DNA of 64,000 nucleotides from Chryseolinea serpens (GTDB taxonomy: Bacteria; Bacteroidota; Bacteroidia; Cytophagales; Cyclobacteriaceae), in the NCBI RefSeq assembly GCF_900129725.1, contig NZ_FQWQ01000007.1:1-64000 (forward strand). Direction: 5' to 3'. Below the pieces are notes generated by a model. It was not told where the DNA came from. It did no database searches and was given only the letters and a program-made list of their open reading frames with translations. Position numbers and translations under genes: made by a program. Shown piece by piece: positions 36,057 through 45,089 of the stretch (within the stretch, counting starts at the first letter, position 1; each line of letters opens with the position of its first letter).

Positions 36057-36348
36057 TAATTTGTGGCGCGTCGCTTCATTCCAGAGCCGCCACTTGAGCC
36101 GATCTTTCAACGCGCACCGGCAAAGCTATTACATGCGGCAAGAGTGTAAAAATCAAATCTCCTCATGAATAACAGTGAATTTATTCATGGACGTTTTTAA
36201 ATATAGGCTTGCGCGATTTTTTTATCGTTTTTTGGTCACGTCAAAAAGTAGAGAAGTTGCGTATGAGTGTGGTACCAGAATCCTTCTCGACGCCTCAATT
36301 GTATCATCAATGATCGCGTAGTATTTTTTTTCTCATTGTCATAATTAC

Positions 36349-36372
36349 GGGGTCTATCGATTGATAGGCCCC
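36349..36372. other. Strong 10-bp hairpin upstream of the aminotransferase
   Basis: GGGGTCTATC and GATAGGCCCC pair with one G-U and a GATT loop. No T-tract follows on either strand, so it is not a normal terminator. Its core TCTATCGATTGATAG resembles the sulfur-gene operator but has 6 rather than 7 central bases. Otherwise the gap 36057-36554 shows nothing. Confidence 0.4.
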
Positions 36373-36554
36373 GCCGTACGGATGTATCTGTCGCGTGCCG
36401 AAGGACTAACGGCGGTCGATATGATTCCCCGCCGGGCGTTATCCTGCCTGTAAAGAAATGACATTTCGACTTATTCCCGTTTTGTAAAAATCGACGTACA
36501 TTGTTATTCGCCTTAGCTTCAGAGCATGGCCATCCTCAAAAGAAAGATTTACCT

Positions 36555-37670
36555 ATGAAAATAAAAGACTTTGCCATTGAGCGCTACTTTTCCGAGCACG
36601 AATTCACGGCTAAATATTTGTTATCGGCTTCGGACCCGGATGGCTTTTCGTTACAGTATGTACTTGATCTGGCATCTCAAAAGGAGAAGGAGAGTTGGGC
36701 TAACCTGAGACTGGGTTACACAGAAACCAGAGGTGCTCCGGCATTAAGGAAGGCTATAGCTGGTCACTATGCGGCAATGACTCCCGATGAGGTCCTGGTA
36801 AGTTCTCCGGGTGAAGCGAACTTCTGTCTAATGAATGTTCTGCTGGAGAGGGGAGATGAGGTGATCTGTATGACACCGGCATATCAATCCCTTTACCAGA
36901 TTGCTGAAAGTATAGGGGCCCGGTTATCGTTTTGGAAACCAGAAGAAAGCAACGGCTGGTATTTTGACCCTGCGCAGCTGAAGGAATTGGTCAGTACCAG
37001 AACGAAACTTATTATTGTCAACTTCCCGCATAACCCTACCGGGTTCTCGCCGTCATCCGAGGACTGGAATGAAATTATCAATATCGCCCGTCATCGTAAT
37101 GTGGTCTTGCTTTCGGATGAAATGTATCACGGTTTGATCTATGATCCGAAAGACCAGATCCCCGCGGCCTGCGATTTGTATGAAAACGCGGTGAGCCTAT
37201 GGGGGATGGCCAAATCTTTCGGGCTGGCAGGGCTTCGCTTGGGCTGGTTAAGCAGTAAAAACGCAGCTTTGCTCAGCAGGATAGAAGCCTTTAAAGACTA
37301 TCTGACAATATGCAATAGTGCTACTAGCGAAATCCTTGCTACGATCGCCCTGAATAACAGCGACCATTTCATTCAGGCAAATATCCGGAAGATCAAAACC
37401 AACATCGAAGCGTTTAAGCAATTCCAGGAAAGAAACCCGGAGTTGTTAGACTTTCATATACCCAAATCGGGTTCCACGGCATTTGTCAGGTTGAAGATTC
37501 CTTCCCCTGCATTTGAATATGCCGAAAGGTTAGTTCAGAAAACGGGTATCATGATGCTGCCTTCCGAGAAATTTGACTATGGTGGTCAACATGCAAGGAT
37601 AGGGTTTGGCCGCCAAAATTTACCTGAGATATTGAAAACCTGGGAGCAATTTCACAAAACAGGCGGCTAA
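36555..37670 (+). CDS. PLP-dependent aminotransferase, class I/II
   Basis: About 371 aa from ATG 36555 (MKIKDFAIERYF); 18 residues of the longer frame upstream lack similarity. Fold-type I landmarks: 'LGYTETRGAPALRKAIAGHY', the substrate loop 'NFPHNPTGFSPS', 'LSDEMYHGLIYD', and the PLP lysine region 'SLWGMAKSFGLAGLRLGWL'. The amino donor and acceptor are unknown. The MFS gene follows after 87 bases and may be co-transcribed. Confidence 0.88.
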   Translation: MKIKDFAIERYFSEHEFTAKYLLSASDPDGFSLQYVLDLASQKEKESWANLRLGYTETRGAPALRKAIAGHYAAMTPDEVLVSSPGEANFCLMNVLLERGDEVICMTPAYQSLYQIAESIGARLSFWKPEESNGWYFDPAQLKELVSTRTKLIIVNFPHNPTGFSPSSEDWNEIINIARHRNVVLLSDEMYHGLIYDPKDQIPAACDLYENAVSLWGMAKSFGLAGLRLGWLSSKNAALLSRIEAFKDYLTICNSATSEILATIALNNSDHFIQANIRKIKTNIEAFKQFQERNPELLDFHIPKSGSTAFVRLKIPSPAFEYAERLVQKTGIMMLPSEKFDYGGQHARIGFGRQNLPEILKTWEQFHKTGG

Positions 37671-37757
37671 AGGTCCGAACTGAATTCTTACAATCTGGTT
37701 GTGAATTTCCCACGCTGTCGCCTGTCGCTCTAAATAGAAATTACTAAGTCATCCCCT

Positions 37758-38981
37758 ATGCGTACAAAGAACTTCGTCCTCATCCTGCTATCGTCGCTTT
37801 CCGTTCTTACTTTTCTCGATCGCAACGCTATTTCTATTGCGGGCCATCGCATTACCGAGGAGCTTCACTTATCGGAAAGTCAATTTGGATGGATCCTTAC
37901 GGCCTTCACCTTGTCGTATGGGCTGTTGGAAATTCCCATGGGACTTTGGGGCGATCGCTCGGGCGAAAAAAGAATCATTACCCGGATTGTTGCCACGTGG
38001 TCGCTGTTGACGGCGCTAACGGGTCTTGCTACTGGATTTGTCTCGCTGTTTGCCACGCGATTCATTTTTGGGGCAGGCGAGGCGGGCGCTTATCCGAACA
38101 CGGCCATTGCCATTCGCAAATGGTTCCCCCTGCAGGAGCGGGCGAAGGCGCAGGCATTTGTCTGGATGGCGAGCCGGTTGGGCGGTGCGCTGGCGCCGCT
38201 GTTGATCGTTCCCCTGCAAATGCAGTTTGGGTGGCGCGTCACCTTCTTTGTCCTCGGTGGTGTTGGACTCGCCTGGGTGCTGGTTTGGCATCGACTTTAT
38301 CCATCCGAAAGCCCGCTGCAGGACAACACAGACCAGCAACAATACGTCGCACCGGAAAATGACGCGCCTCGCTGGACCGTGCATTTGAAAGACAGAAATT
38401 TCTGGTTCCTGCTGGTCATGTACTATTGCTATGCGTGTGGTGTATTCTTCTTTATCTCTTGGTTACCCAAATACCTGCAGGCCGGAAGAATGATCGCGGA
38501 AAAAGATCTCAGCTATTCCGCCGCGTTACCTTTCTTATTGGCTGCCGGCGGATGCTTGCTGGGCGGCTGGTTGAGCGACCACCTGGTGTCGCGCATCGGT
38601 TTGAACTGGGGCAGGAAGCTGGTGCCCGTCGTTGGCCTTAGCCTGTCGGCGTTGCTGATGTTGGGTTGCGTTGCCGTGGACAGCAACGTGGCGGCCGTGA
38701 TCATGCTTGCCTTGGGGTTGGCCACCATGGATGTAACGGCGCCCGTGTCATGGGCGATAGCCATAGAGTTGGCGGGAAAAGCGAGCGGCGCAGTGACGGG
38801 AGCCATGAACACAGCAGGCTTGCTGGGGGGCACTATTGCCTCGCTGGGGGTAGGCTACCTTATCTCCTGGACGGGTAGCTACGATGTGCCCTTGATCATA
38901 CTGGCGATTCAACTGCTTATCGGCGCCTTCTTTGCATCACAACTAAAGGTGTCGACGCCACGGGCCCTGGATAAAACATAA
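37758..38981 (+). CDS. MFS transporter
   Basis: Major facilitator of 407 aa with about 12 transmembrane helices. The loop 2-3 signature appears as 'GLWGDRSGEKRIITRIVATW', followed by 'ATRFIFGAGEAGAYPNTAIA', which is typical of the anion:cation symporter (ACS) family that takes up organic acids such as hexuronates. The repeated signature in the second half is 'GGWLSDHLVSRIGLNWGRK'. It is followed after about 35 bases by a secreted protein gene, probably in one operon. Confidence 0.88.
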   Translation: MRTKNFVLILLSSLSVLTFLDRNAISIAGHRITEELHLSESQFGWILTAFTLSYGLLEIPMGLWGDRSGEKRIITRIVATWSLLTALTGLATGFVSLFATRFIFGAGEAGAYPNTAIAIRKWFPLQERAKAQAFVWMASRLGGALAPLLIVPLQMQFGWRVTFFVLGGVGLAWVLVWHRLYPSESPLQDNTDQQQYVAPENDAPRWTVHLKDRNFWFLLVMYYCYACGVFFFISWLPKYLQAGRMIAEKDLSYSAALPFLLAAGGCLLGGWLSDHLVSRIGLNWGRKLVPVVGLSLSALLMLGCVAVDSNVAAVIMLALGLATMDVTAPVSWAIAIELAGKASGAVTGAMNTAGLLGGTIASLGVGYLISWTGSYDVPLIILAIQLLIGAFFASQLKVSTPRALDKT

Positions 38982-39016
38982 GCCAAAACACATGAAGCAC
39001 TAATTGTCTTTTGCAT

Positions 39017-39886
39017 ATGAGAATCTTATCAACGTATCATCTCCCGGTTGGCCGGGCAGGTTCTGCACCTCGCACGTCGCCGACGGCCCGCCTCCGTGTG
39101 GTGCTGGTGTGCGGATGCCTTTTGGGTTTCGCGTGGCTGGCACGTGCACAACCCCAGGAGGAGCAGGCCGTCCGCCAGCAACGACAACAATCCAATGAAG
39201 CCATCGCCCGGCACGACACGGCGTCGCTTGCCCAATACTGGCTGGATGACATCCACGTGCTGACGTCGCGAAGCGTGTCGCTGCAGGGAAAGCCGGCCAA
39301 CTTGCGGGCCTTCCAGCAAGAGTTTCGAAGCAAAGAAAAGCTGATCTACGTGCGAACACCTGCTACCATCGAAGTGTTTTCTTCGTGGCATATGGCGGCA
39401 GAATATGGCCGATGGACGGGCACGTGGACAGTAAACGGCGAGGCCATTCGCGTGAGCGGTAGCTACTATGCCAAGTGGCACTACCAGCACGACAAATGGA
39501 AAATCAAGTCTGAGATATTTGTGCCGGCCGCCTGTGAGGGCGGCGACTATTGTAAAACGATGCCCACACTTCAAAGCAACGCAGTCATAGTGGTTCAGAA
39601 TTATTACTATCCAAAACCAGGAAAAGAACTGGAGGTATTGGAGACACGCCGGCGCGCGTCGCAGGTGCGCGCTCAACTTGGATTGCCGGTGGGCCGTATT
39701 TTGCAGCGAACCGTTGAGTCAACCGCGCAGGCCTTCGTGGTTTGGGAGTGCGAGTATCCTTCCCTGCAGGCACGCGAGGATGACGTCAAGCGCTTAGATC
39801 AGTCTGAGGAATTTAAGAAGGTGCAGGATCACATGGGTACGTTGCTGGAAAAGTTTGATCGCGGCGTTTGGCTTATACGGGAGTAG
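39017..39886 (+). CDS. Secreted two-domain protein: SnoaL-like plus NIPSNAP/ABM-like
   Basis: About 289 aa from ATG 39017. An unusually long N-terminus ends in a signal segment (RLRVVLVCGCLLGFAWLARA). The first domain has DUF4440/SnoaL features ('ARHDTASLAQYWLDDIHVLT', 'SYYAKWHYQHDKWKIKSEIF'). The second (about 190-289) has the ferredoxin-like pattern of NIPSNAP/antibiotic-monooxygenase proteins ('VVQNYYYPKPGKELEVLETR', 'FVVWECEYPSLQAREDDVKR'). Function unknown. The 144-aa protein at 52874-53308 resembles this second domain in style. Confidence 0.65.
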   Translation: MRILSTYHLPVGRAGSAPRTSPTARLRVVLVCGCLLGFAWLARAQPQEEQAVRQQRQQSNEAIARHDTASLAQYWLDDIHVLTSRSVSLQGKPANLRAFQQEFRSKEKLIYVRTPATIEVFSSWHMAAEYGRWTGTWTVNGEAIRVSGSYYAKWHYQHDKWKIKSEIFVPAACEGGDYCKTMPTLQSNAVIVVQNYYYPKPGKELEVLETRRRASQVRAQLGLPVGRILQRTVESTAQAFVVWECEYPSLQAREDDVKRLDQSEEFKKVQDHMGTLLEKFDRGVWLIRE

Positions 39887-39960
39887 AAGTGCGGGGGGAT
39901 ATGCCTGGCCGAAATCTATCCAGGTAAAGCCAAAGGCCACCAGAGATTCAGGCAGCGGCA

Positions 39961-40908
39961 TTATTTTGGATTGCCTTTATGGTCCAGCCAATGGATAAGG
40001 TTGAGTAAGAACTGCAGGTTCTGTTGTGCGTCAGGCGAGTTCAATCCAAAAGGGACTTTGTCTTTCCCCTTCAGTTGAGCTGTGAACATTGCCGCTTCGC
40101 CAAACACAGCCACCCGGCCTTTGCCGTATTCCAGTATAGCGCCTTGTGAGAAGCCCTTTATGGGAATGCGTTTTGTGCCAGCATTAAATTTCCAGGCCGT
40201 GTCCGGAAGTAATATTTTGTAGCGGTCGTCGAATGTAAGCAAAGAAGTAGCCCTTGAGGGAATTTGGAACGCTTGACCCGTGAACGTAGCCACACGTTCG
40301 ACCCGTTCGCCGGACGTTTTCCCCTTTGTTATCGCGTGATTGGCCAACGCGCCACTGCTCGCTGTGAAAACGTCTAGTTCGCGTTTTGCGCCGGGGTAGA
40401 GGCCGGCCGTTGTGTCGGTTGCAAAGCCGTTGTAGAAGGTGAACCCAAATGCCTTTGCAAGGTCGGTCGCTGCATCAGGAAAGGGCATGTGGTCCGCAAT
40501 GAGCAAAAGTGAGCCACCATCGTCCACCCATTTTTTAACCGCTTCGATTTCCGCCGGTGTGAACGCCGGCAGAATGGGTTCCGCCCACACCGTTTCGTTC
40601 GAAGGATGTATGGCATTGGCAATCACAAGCACGGAGGCTTTTTTTAGTGACGAAAGAGAAAAGGGAGTTTTATTCGGTTGCACTTGATAACCATCCCGTC
40701 GCAGCACTTTGGCAAAAGCCAGATACCGGGTTTCGATCGTGTGAAAGTTATGGTGTGCCTCATCAATGAACAATATTGGCCCCTTATCCGGTGGATGGGA
40801 AGGTGATTTAATTTTTGGTTCAAACGCCGAATCAGGCACTTGCTGGGCTCGGCTGGGGGTGATGGTTAATGCGAAGGCTAGCACAAGAAGAAGGAATGTT
40901 TCTTTCAT
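39961..40908 (-). CDS. Secreted DUF4350-domain protein
   Basis: Protein of 315 aa with a signal peptide (MKETFLLLVLAFALTITPSRAQ). It has the GATase-like DUF4350 pattern: 'ILFIDEAHHNFHTIETRY', 'VLVIANAIHP', 'FTPAEIEAVKKWVDDGGSLL' followed by 'LIADHMPFP', and a late 'GRVAVFGEAAMFTAQ'. The fold resembles the last domain of the M14 peptidase next door ('VLVLVGGNYSALDKNTVAKL'). The function is probably carbohydrate- or peptide-related but unproven. It is separated from the peptidase gene by a terminator, so it has its own promoter. Confidence 0.8.
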   Translation of the reverse strand: MKETFLLLVLAFALTITPSRAQQVPDSAFEPKIKSPSHPPDKGPILFIDEAHHNFHTIETRYLAFAKVLRRDGYQVQPNKTPFSLSSLKKASVLVIANAIHPSNETVWAEPILPAFTPAEIEAVKKWVDDGGSLLLIADHMPFPDAATDLAKAFGFTFYNGFATDTTAGLYPGAKRELDVFTASSGALANHAITKGKTSGERVERVATFTGQAFQIPSRATSLLTFDDRYKILLPDTAWKFNAGTKRIPIKGFSQGAILEYGKGRVAVFGEAAMFTAQLKGKDKVPFGLNSPDAQQNLQFLLNLIHWLDHKGNPK

Positions 40909-40955
40909 GGCATTTCGGTTAGGTTGGGTTTGTATTGCGGCCAGTTAAATTCGCG

Positions 40956-40998
40956 AAAAAAAACAAAGTCACCTCAGGTCATAGTACCCGAGGTGACT
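40956..40998 (-). terminator. Intrinsic terminator of the SusC/D-M14 operon
   Basis: On the minus strand AGTCACCTC (40998-40990) and GAGGTGACT (40975-40967) form a 9-bp stem, followed by TTTGTTTTTTTT. It sits just downstream of the M14 stop at 41040. Confidence 0.85.
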
Positions 40999-41039
40999 GT
41001 GCTTTTGGCTATGTGTATGAATATGTAGGAAAAGACATG

Positions 41040-43643
41040 CTAGTGTGTTTCATGTTCCGCTTCGGATATTTCCAAGGACGGGTTGTTAACCACCTGGCCG
41101 AAAAACAGCGCGTTCAAAAATAGGCGTGCCGTGCCGTACCAATAGCCTCTGAAGTAGGGATCGTCGGCAAACAAGATGACGCGGCCGCGGCCGGCATTGC
41201 TCACGACAACGGAGGCGCTGTTGGCAATCCGTTTTAGGTTTGCCTTGGAAACATAACCACTCACCAGCGGATTGGCCGTATATTTCACCACGGTGCCATA
41301 CGGGCTTCGACCCGACTTCAGGAAGGTGCTGCCGTTGCGAAAGACATATAGCTTGCGACTCTCGAAGCCAAAGCCCAACGGGTGCGTAATGTCGAGGTCG
41401 GCCGAGTATATGGAACCTTCAATGGATTTGGGACCTTCAATCTCGTTGCTCTTTATGAAATCAAAGCGATTGATTTGCGTGGTGTCGGGTTTGTATTCCG
41501 TCACCAGCTTTTCCGTTACCAGGCCTTGCTTGACGGCCCACTCGCTGGCGTTTTTAATGGTGATCAGCGTGTTGCCTTGTTCGATCCAGCTTTTCAATTT
41601 GGCCACTGTATTTTTGTCGAGCGCACTGTAGTTTCCTCCCACCAATACGAGCACGTTGTAACGCGTCCAGTCAATGCGCGCCGCGTTGCTGATGTCGATT
41701 TTTGTGATGGAGAAATCAACTTGCTTGTTGAGCAGGAACCAAAGCTGACCTACCTCAGCGGAGTTGGTGCCTTGGCCTACCAGGAGGGCGGCCTCGGGTT
41801 TCTCCAGTGCCCGGATGTTGTTGCTTCCCAAATCGATTCCCTGCGCATTGAAGCCGGTGGACACCGCGGTGAAGCTGACCTTTGACGTGGTGGTCACTTC
41901 CTTCACTACCCGGAACAAAGAGTCGGCTGAGATCTTTTGCCATGCCACGGGCACGACAATGGTACCTTGCGGAAATTCTTTACGAACCCCTTTCTCCTCG
42001 ACGGTAAAGGGCTTGAACGAGACCTTTGTCAATAACCCATATTGCTGTAAGGCATACAATGCTTTCGAGGCATTGTAGTCGGACCAATTCAATAAATACG
42101 CGTAGTCAGACTTGCCGTTTTCGATTTGTCCTTCCACTTTTTTAACCGCCGTCACGCGCGTGCCCAAAGCAACATTGGCATCTTTGATGCGGGCAAACGG
42201 AACGCCATAGCCGTGTGCCACTGCCCAGCCCGTTACATCGTAGAATACGCTATCGTGAAAGTGTGTCACTTCCTCGAACAGAGAATGAACGATACGGTAA
42301 TGCGGTTGCGCGGTGGGCACGATGTAGGACTTGCCTTTTTCGAAACGTTTGCCTTCCACCGTTGTGGTTCCACTGGTCTCGTATACTTCGAGTTTATGCG
42401 TTAACAAAAGGGACAGGAATTTTTGATTGATGGTTTCATCCACGCTGCTACCAAACACAAAGGCTTTATTTGGATTCTTCTTTGCATCCTCCAGGGCAGA
42501 GCTAAAGAACTTGCGTTGGTGACGGAGCAGGATATCTTTTTCCGCAACGGCACCCCGAACCGTGGCAATGCCCGTGAGCACGTGGTTGCGTATGGTGAAG
42601 GGAAACGTCACAACACCCTGGTTGCTTTCCTGTGCCAAACCGCGTGAACTTCCCACTTCAAACGTAATGCCCACCGCACCCTGGAAATCGGGATAGGTTG
42701 ATCCATAAATGGCGGAAAGATTATCGAATTGCTCTTTTGTCCAGTATAACGAGCCGACGCTGTTGAGGGCTTCTGCGTGATACTTGGCAAGCTTGACATT
42801 CAGGACGTCGTATGTTTCGCGGGGGATGATGGCACTCTCGGAGCCATACGGTTTCGAGGGTTCAAAATAATAGGTGCTGTTCGTTCCCATTTCATGGAAA
42901 TCGATTTGAACGTTGGGGTACCAGGTATGATAAAAATTCAACCGGTTTTTGCTCTCCACATGCACGGCCGCTAGCCAGTCGCGATTGAGGTCGAAGAGAA
43001 AATGATTTGTTCTCCCCATGGGCCACAGTTCGGTGTGCTCGCGATCCAACGGATCGGTGACGGGTGGAAACGACTTATTCTGATTGTGCCAGGCAGCCGC
43101 GCGGTCGCGGCCATCGGGGTTGACCGACGGATCGAACGTCACCACGGCTTCGCGCAAAAACTTTTGGGTTTCTTCGTCTTGGGATGCCACCAGGTAATAG
43201 AAGGTGAGCAAGGCCGCCTCGCCGCTGGAGGTTTCATTGCCGTGAACGGAATAGCCCAGGTGAACAAACACCGGAAGGTTTTTATAATCGGGCTCTGCGG
43301 CCTTTGGGTCAACAAGCTTTAAATGTTCGAGCCGGATACTTTCCAACTTTCCGTGATTTTCCGGCGAGGTCACGGTAGCGATGATTTGCACCCGTTCCTC
43401 GTACGTTTTTCCAATCTCCTTCACGGTTACTTTGTCTGAAAGCCGGTCAAGCTCCTTGAAGTAATCAACGATGCGATCGTGGCGTGTGTAGTGCGACCCA
43501 ATGGGGTAGCCCAGGAATTTCTCAGGGGAAGGAATGGCGGGATCAAAATTCCCTTTTGGAAAGTAATACCGGTCTTGTGCGGTCGCCGAGAAGGCCACAA
43601 ACAACAGCAGCAGTAAACCTGATCGCGATAATTTTGATTTCAT
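41040..43643 (-). CDS. Secreted M14-family zinc carboxypeptidase
   Basis: About 867 aa from ATG 43643 (MKSKLSRSGLLLLLFVAFSA, signal peptide). The zinc site is 'YSVHGNETSSGEA' (HxxE) with the third ligand in 'QIDFHEMGTNSTYY'. The catalytic Glu lies in 'GITFEVGSSRG'. The C-terminal third carries a GATase/DUF4350-like domain. The protein probably trims peptides in the periplasm. It follows SusD by 74 bases, so the SusC/SusD pair likely imports peptides or an amino-acid-containing sulfur source, in line with the leader elements upstream of SusC. Confidence 0.88.
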   Translation of the reverse strand: MKSKLSRSGLLLLLFVAFSATAQDRYYFPKGNFDPAIPSPEKFLGYPIGSHYTRHDRIVDYFKELDRLSDKVTVKEIGKTYEERVQIIATVTSPENHGKLESIRLEHLKLVDPKAAEPDYKNLPVFVHLGYSVHGNETSSGEAALLTFYYLVASQDEETQKFLREAVVTFDPSVNPDGRDRAAAWHNQNKSFPPVTDPLDREHTELWPMGRTNHFLFDLNRDWLAAVHVESKNRLNFYHTWYPNVQIDFHEMGTNSTYYFEPSKPYGSESAIIPRETYDVLNVKLAKYHAEALNSVGSLYWTKEQFDNLSAIYGSTYPDFQGAVGITFEVGSSRGLAQESNQGVVTFPFTIRNHVLTGIATVRGAVAEKDILLRHQRKFFSSALEDAKKNPNKAFVFGSSVDETINQKFLSLLLTHKLEVYETSGTTTVEGKRFEKGKSYIVPTAQPHYRIVHSLFEEVTHFHDSVFYDVTGWAVAHGYGVPFARIKDANVALGTRVTAVKKVEGQIENGKSDYAYLLNWSDYNASKALYALQQYGLLTKVSFKPFTVEEKGVRKEFPQGTIVVPVAWQKISADSLFRVVKEVTTTSKVSFTAVSTGFNAQGIDLGSNNIRALEKPEAALLVGQGTNSAEVGQLWFLLNKQVDFSITKIDISNAARIDWTRYNVLVLVGGNYSALDKNTVAKLKSWIEQGNTLITIKNASEWAVKQGLVTEKLVTEYKPDTTQINRFDFIKSNEIEGPKSIEGSIYSADLDITHPLGFGFESRKLYVFRNGSTFLKSGRSPYGTVVKYTANPLVSGYVSKANLKRIANSASVVVSNAGRGRVILFADDPYFRGYWYGTARLFLNALFFGQVVNNPSLEISEAEHETH

Positions 43644-43717
43644 AATATGAGTATAAAGTTTAGTGGTGGATGAAGATGGTATGCCCGTCTTCATTACAAC
43701 GGGCATACGTCATGCAG

Positions 43718-45076
43718 TTAATAACCGGGGTTTTGGTCTCCGGCAAGATCGGGATCTGCACCGATGTCTACAAGCGGAATGGGAAAGAGCCACTTGCGTG
43801 TGTCGGTCACTCCCAGTACATCGCCTGCACGTTTGGTTCGCACGAGGTCAAACCAACGGTGTGCCTCAAAGGCAAACTCCAGCCGGCGTTCGTCTTCGAT
43901 AGCCAGCAACACTTCGGCTTTTGTCGCTGCCGTGCTGTTGGCAAGTCCCGCCCGTTGGCGCACGGCATTGAGATCGGCGAGCGCACCATCCGCCCCATCG
44001 AGCTTATCCTGCTGGGCGCGGGCCTCGGCACGGATCAGATACAATTCGGCAATGCGAAGGATATAGGCCGGATCATCGCGCAACCCCGAACGATTGTATA
44101 AGTTTCCATAGATCGATGTGGTGGAACCTGTCGTGACAGACGCCAGTAAAGATGAACGATTGCCGCCTCTGGCATTGAGTGTAGCGATGAAATCGGTCGT
44201 GGGCTGAAAGTTATACTGTCCGCCCAAAGCGCTGGGGTACCAGTTGTTCCAGATCGTGTTGGGATCGGCATTGCTGAACGTCAATTCAAATACAGATTCG
44301 TTGGTGAGAAAGGGAGCCGTGAAGAATGCTTTGTAGGGCGTAACCAGTGCGTAGGATGAATTCCCGATCACCGTAGAGGCAAACGCCTCGGCATCCACCC
44401 ATTGTTCCCTGTACAAGTGTAGTCTTGCGCGTAAAGCTTGCGCCGTTTTTTTCACGGCCCGGTTGCGCGTTGCTGCTTCGGGCAGTAGTTCTTCTGCTTT
44501 CGTCAGGTCGGCGAGCACCTGGTCGTAGGTTTGCGGCAGGGAACTTCTGCGAATGCCTTGGGCGTCGGAGATTGTTTTTGTGGGCTTCAGCACCAGCGGC
44601 ACGCCACCCCATCCGCGACCGAGATCAAAATAGCCTAAGGCCCGGATGAAGTAGGCCTCGCCTGTGATCTTGTTTTTTTCCGACGCTGTCAGCACCGGGT
44701 CGGTCAATCCAGGCACAACATCGATAATCGTATTGGCGGAGTTAATGGCCTGGTAGATGGTGGTCCATGTGCCGGTAATGATCACGTTGTCGGGTGTCAG
44801 CGCGTTCTGATCGGTTTGCAGGAACTGATTCAACGTGCCGTTGAACCTGACGTTGTCGGCCGGCAGAAAGCCCAGCGTGGGATAGTTGAGTGAATAATAA
44901 TTTTGAACGTTGCTATACGCGCCCAGCAACGCTGCGTTGGCACTGGTCGCGTCTGTTATAGCGCTGGCCGCCGGTAGTTGCTGATACGGCTTCGTGTCCA
45001 GGATATCGTTGCAGGACGACAGCAACAAGGTGAATGCTGTTACGGCTGCCGTTATGGTTTTTGAGTATGTGTTCAT
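43718..45076 (-). CDS. SusD/RagB-family nutrient-binding lipoprotein
   Basis: Outer-membrane lipoprotein of 452 aa (signal MNTYSKTITAAVTAFTLLLS then SC). TPR-rich SusD fold: 'YSNVQNYYSLNYPTLGFLPA', 'AYFIRALGYFDLGRGWGGVP' and the C-terminal 'YILRIAELYLIRAEARAQ', 'LLAIEDERRLEFAFEAHRWF' and 'LFPIPLVDI'. It caps the SusC channel and binds the imported ligand. 13 bases downstream of SusC. Confidence 0.95.
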   Translation of the reverse strand: MNTYSKTITAAVTAFTLLLSSCNDILDTKPYQQLPAASAITDATSANAALLGAYSNVQNYYSLNYPTLGFLPADNVRFNGTLNQFLQTDQNALTPDNVIITGTWTTIYQAINSANTIIDVVPGLTDPVLTASEKNKITGEAYFIRALGYFDLGRGWGGVPLVLKPTKTISDAQGIRRSSLPQTYDQVLADLTKAEELLPEAATRNRAVKKTAQALRARLHLYREQWVDAEAFASTVIGNSSYALVTPYKAFFTAPFLTNESVFELTFSNADPNTIWNNWYPSALGGQYNFQPTTDFIATLNARGGNRSSLLASVTTGSTTSIYGNLYNRSGLRDDPAYILRIAELYLIRAEARAQQDKLDGADGALADLNAVRQRAGLANSTAATKAEVLLAIEDERRLEFAFEAHRWFDLVRTKRAGDVLGVTDTRKWLFPIPLVDIGADPDLAGDQNPGY

Positions 45077-45089
45077 GATCGTTTCAATT

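Noticed and set aside
40966-40998. Inverted repeat with AAAAAAAA, at first taken as a transposon end
   Set aside because: Orientation, stem length and the minus-strand T-run after the M14 stop fit an ordinary terminator.
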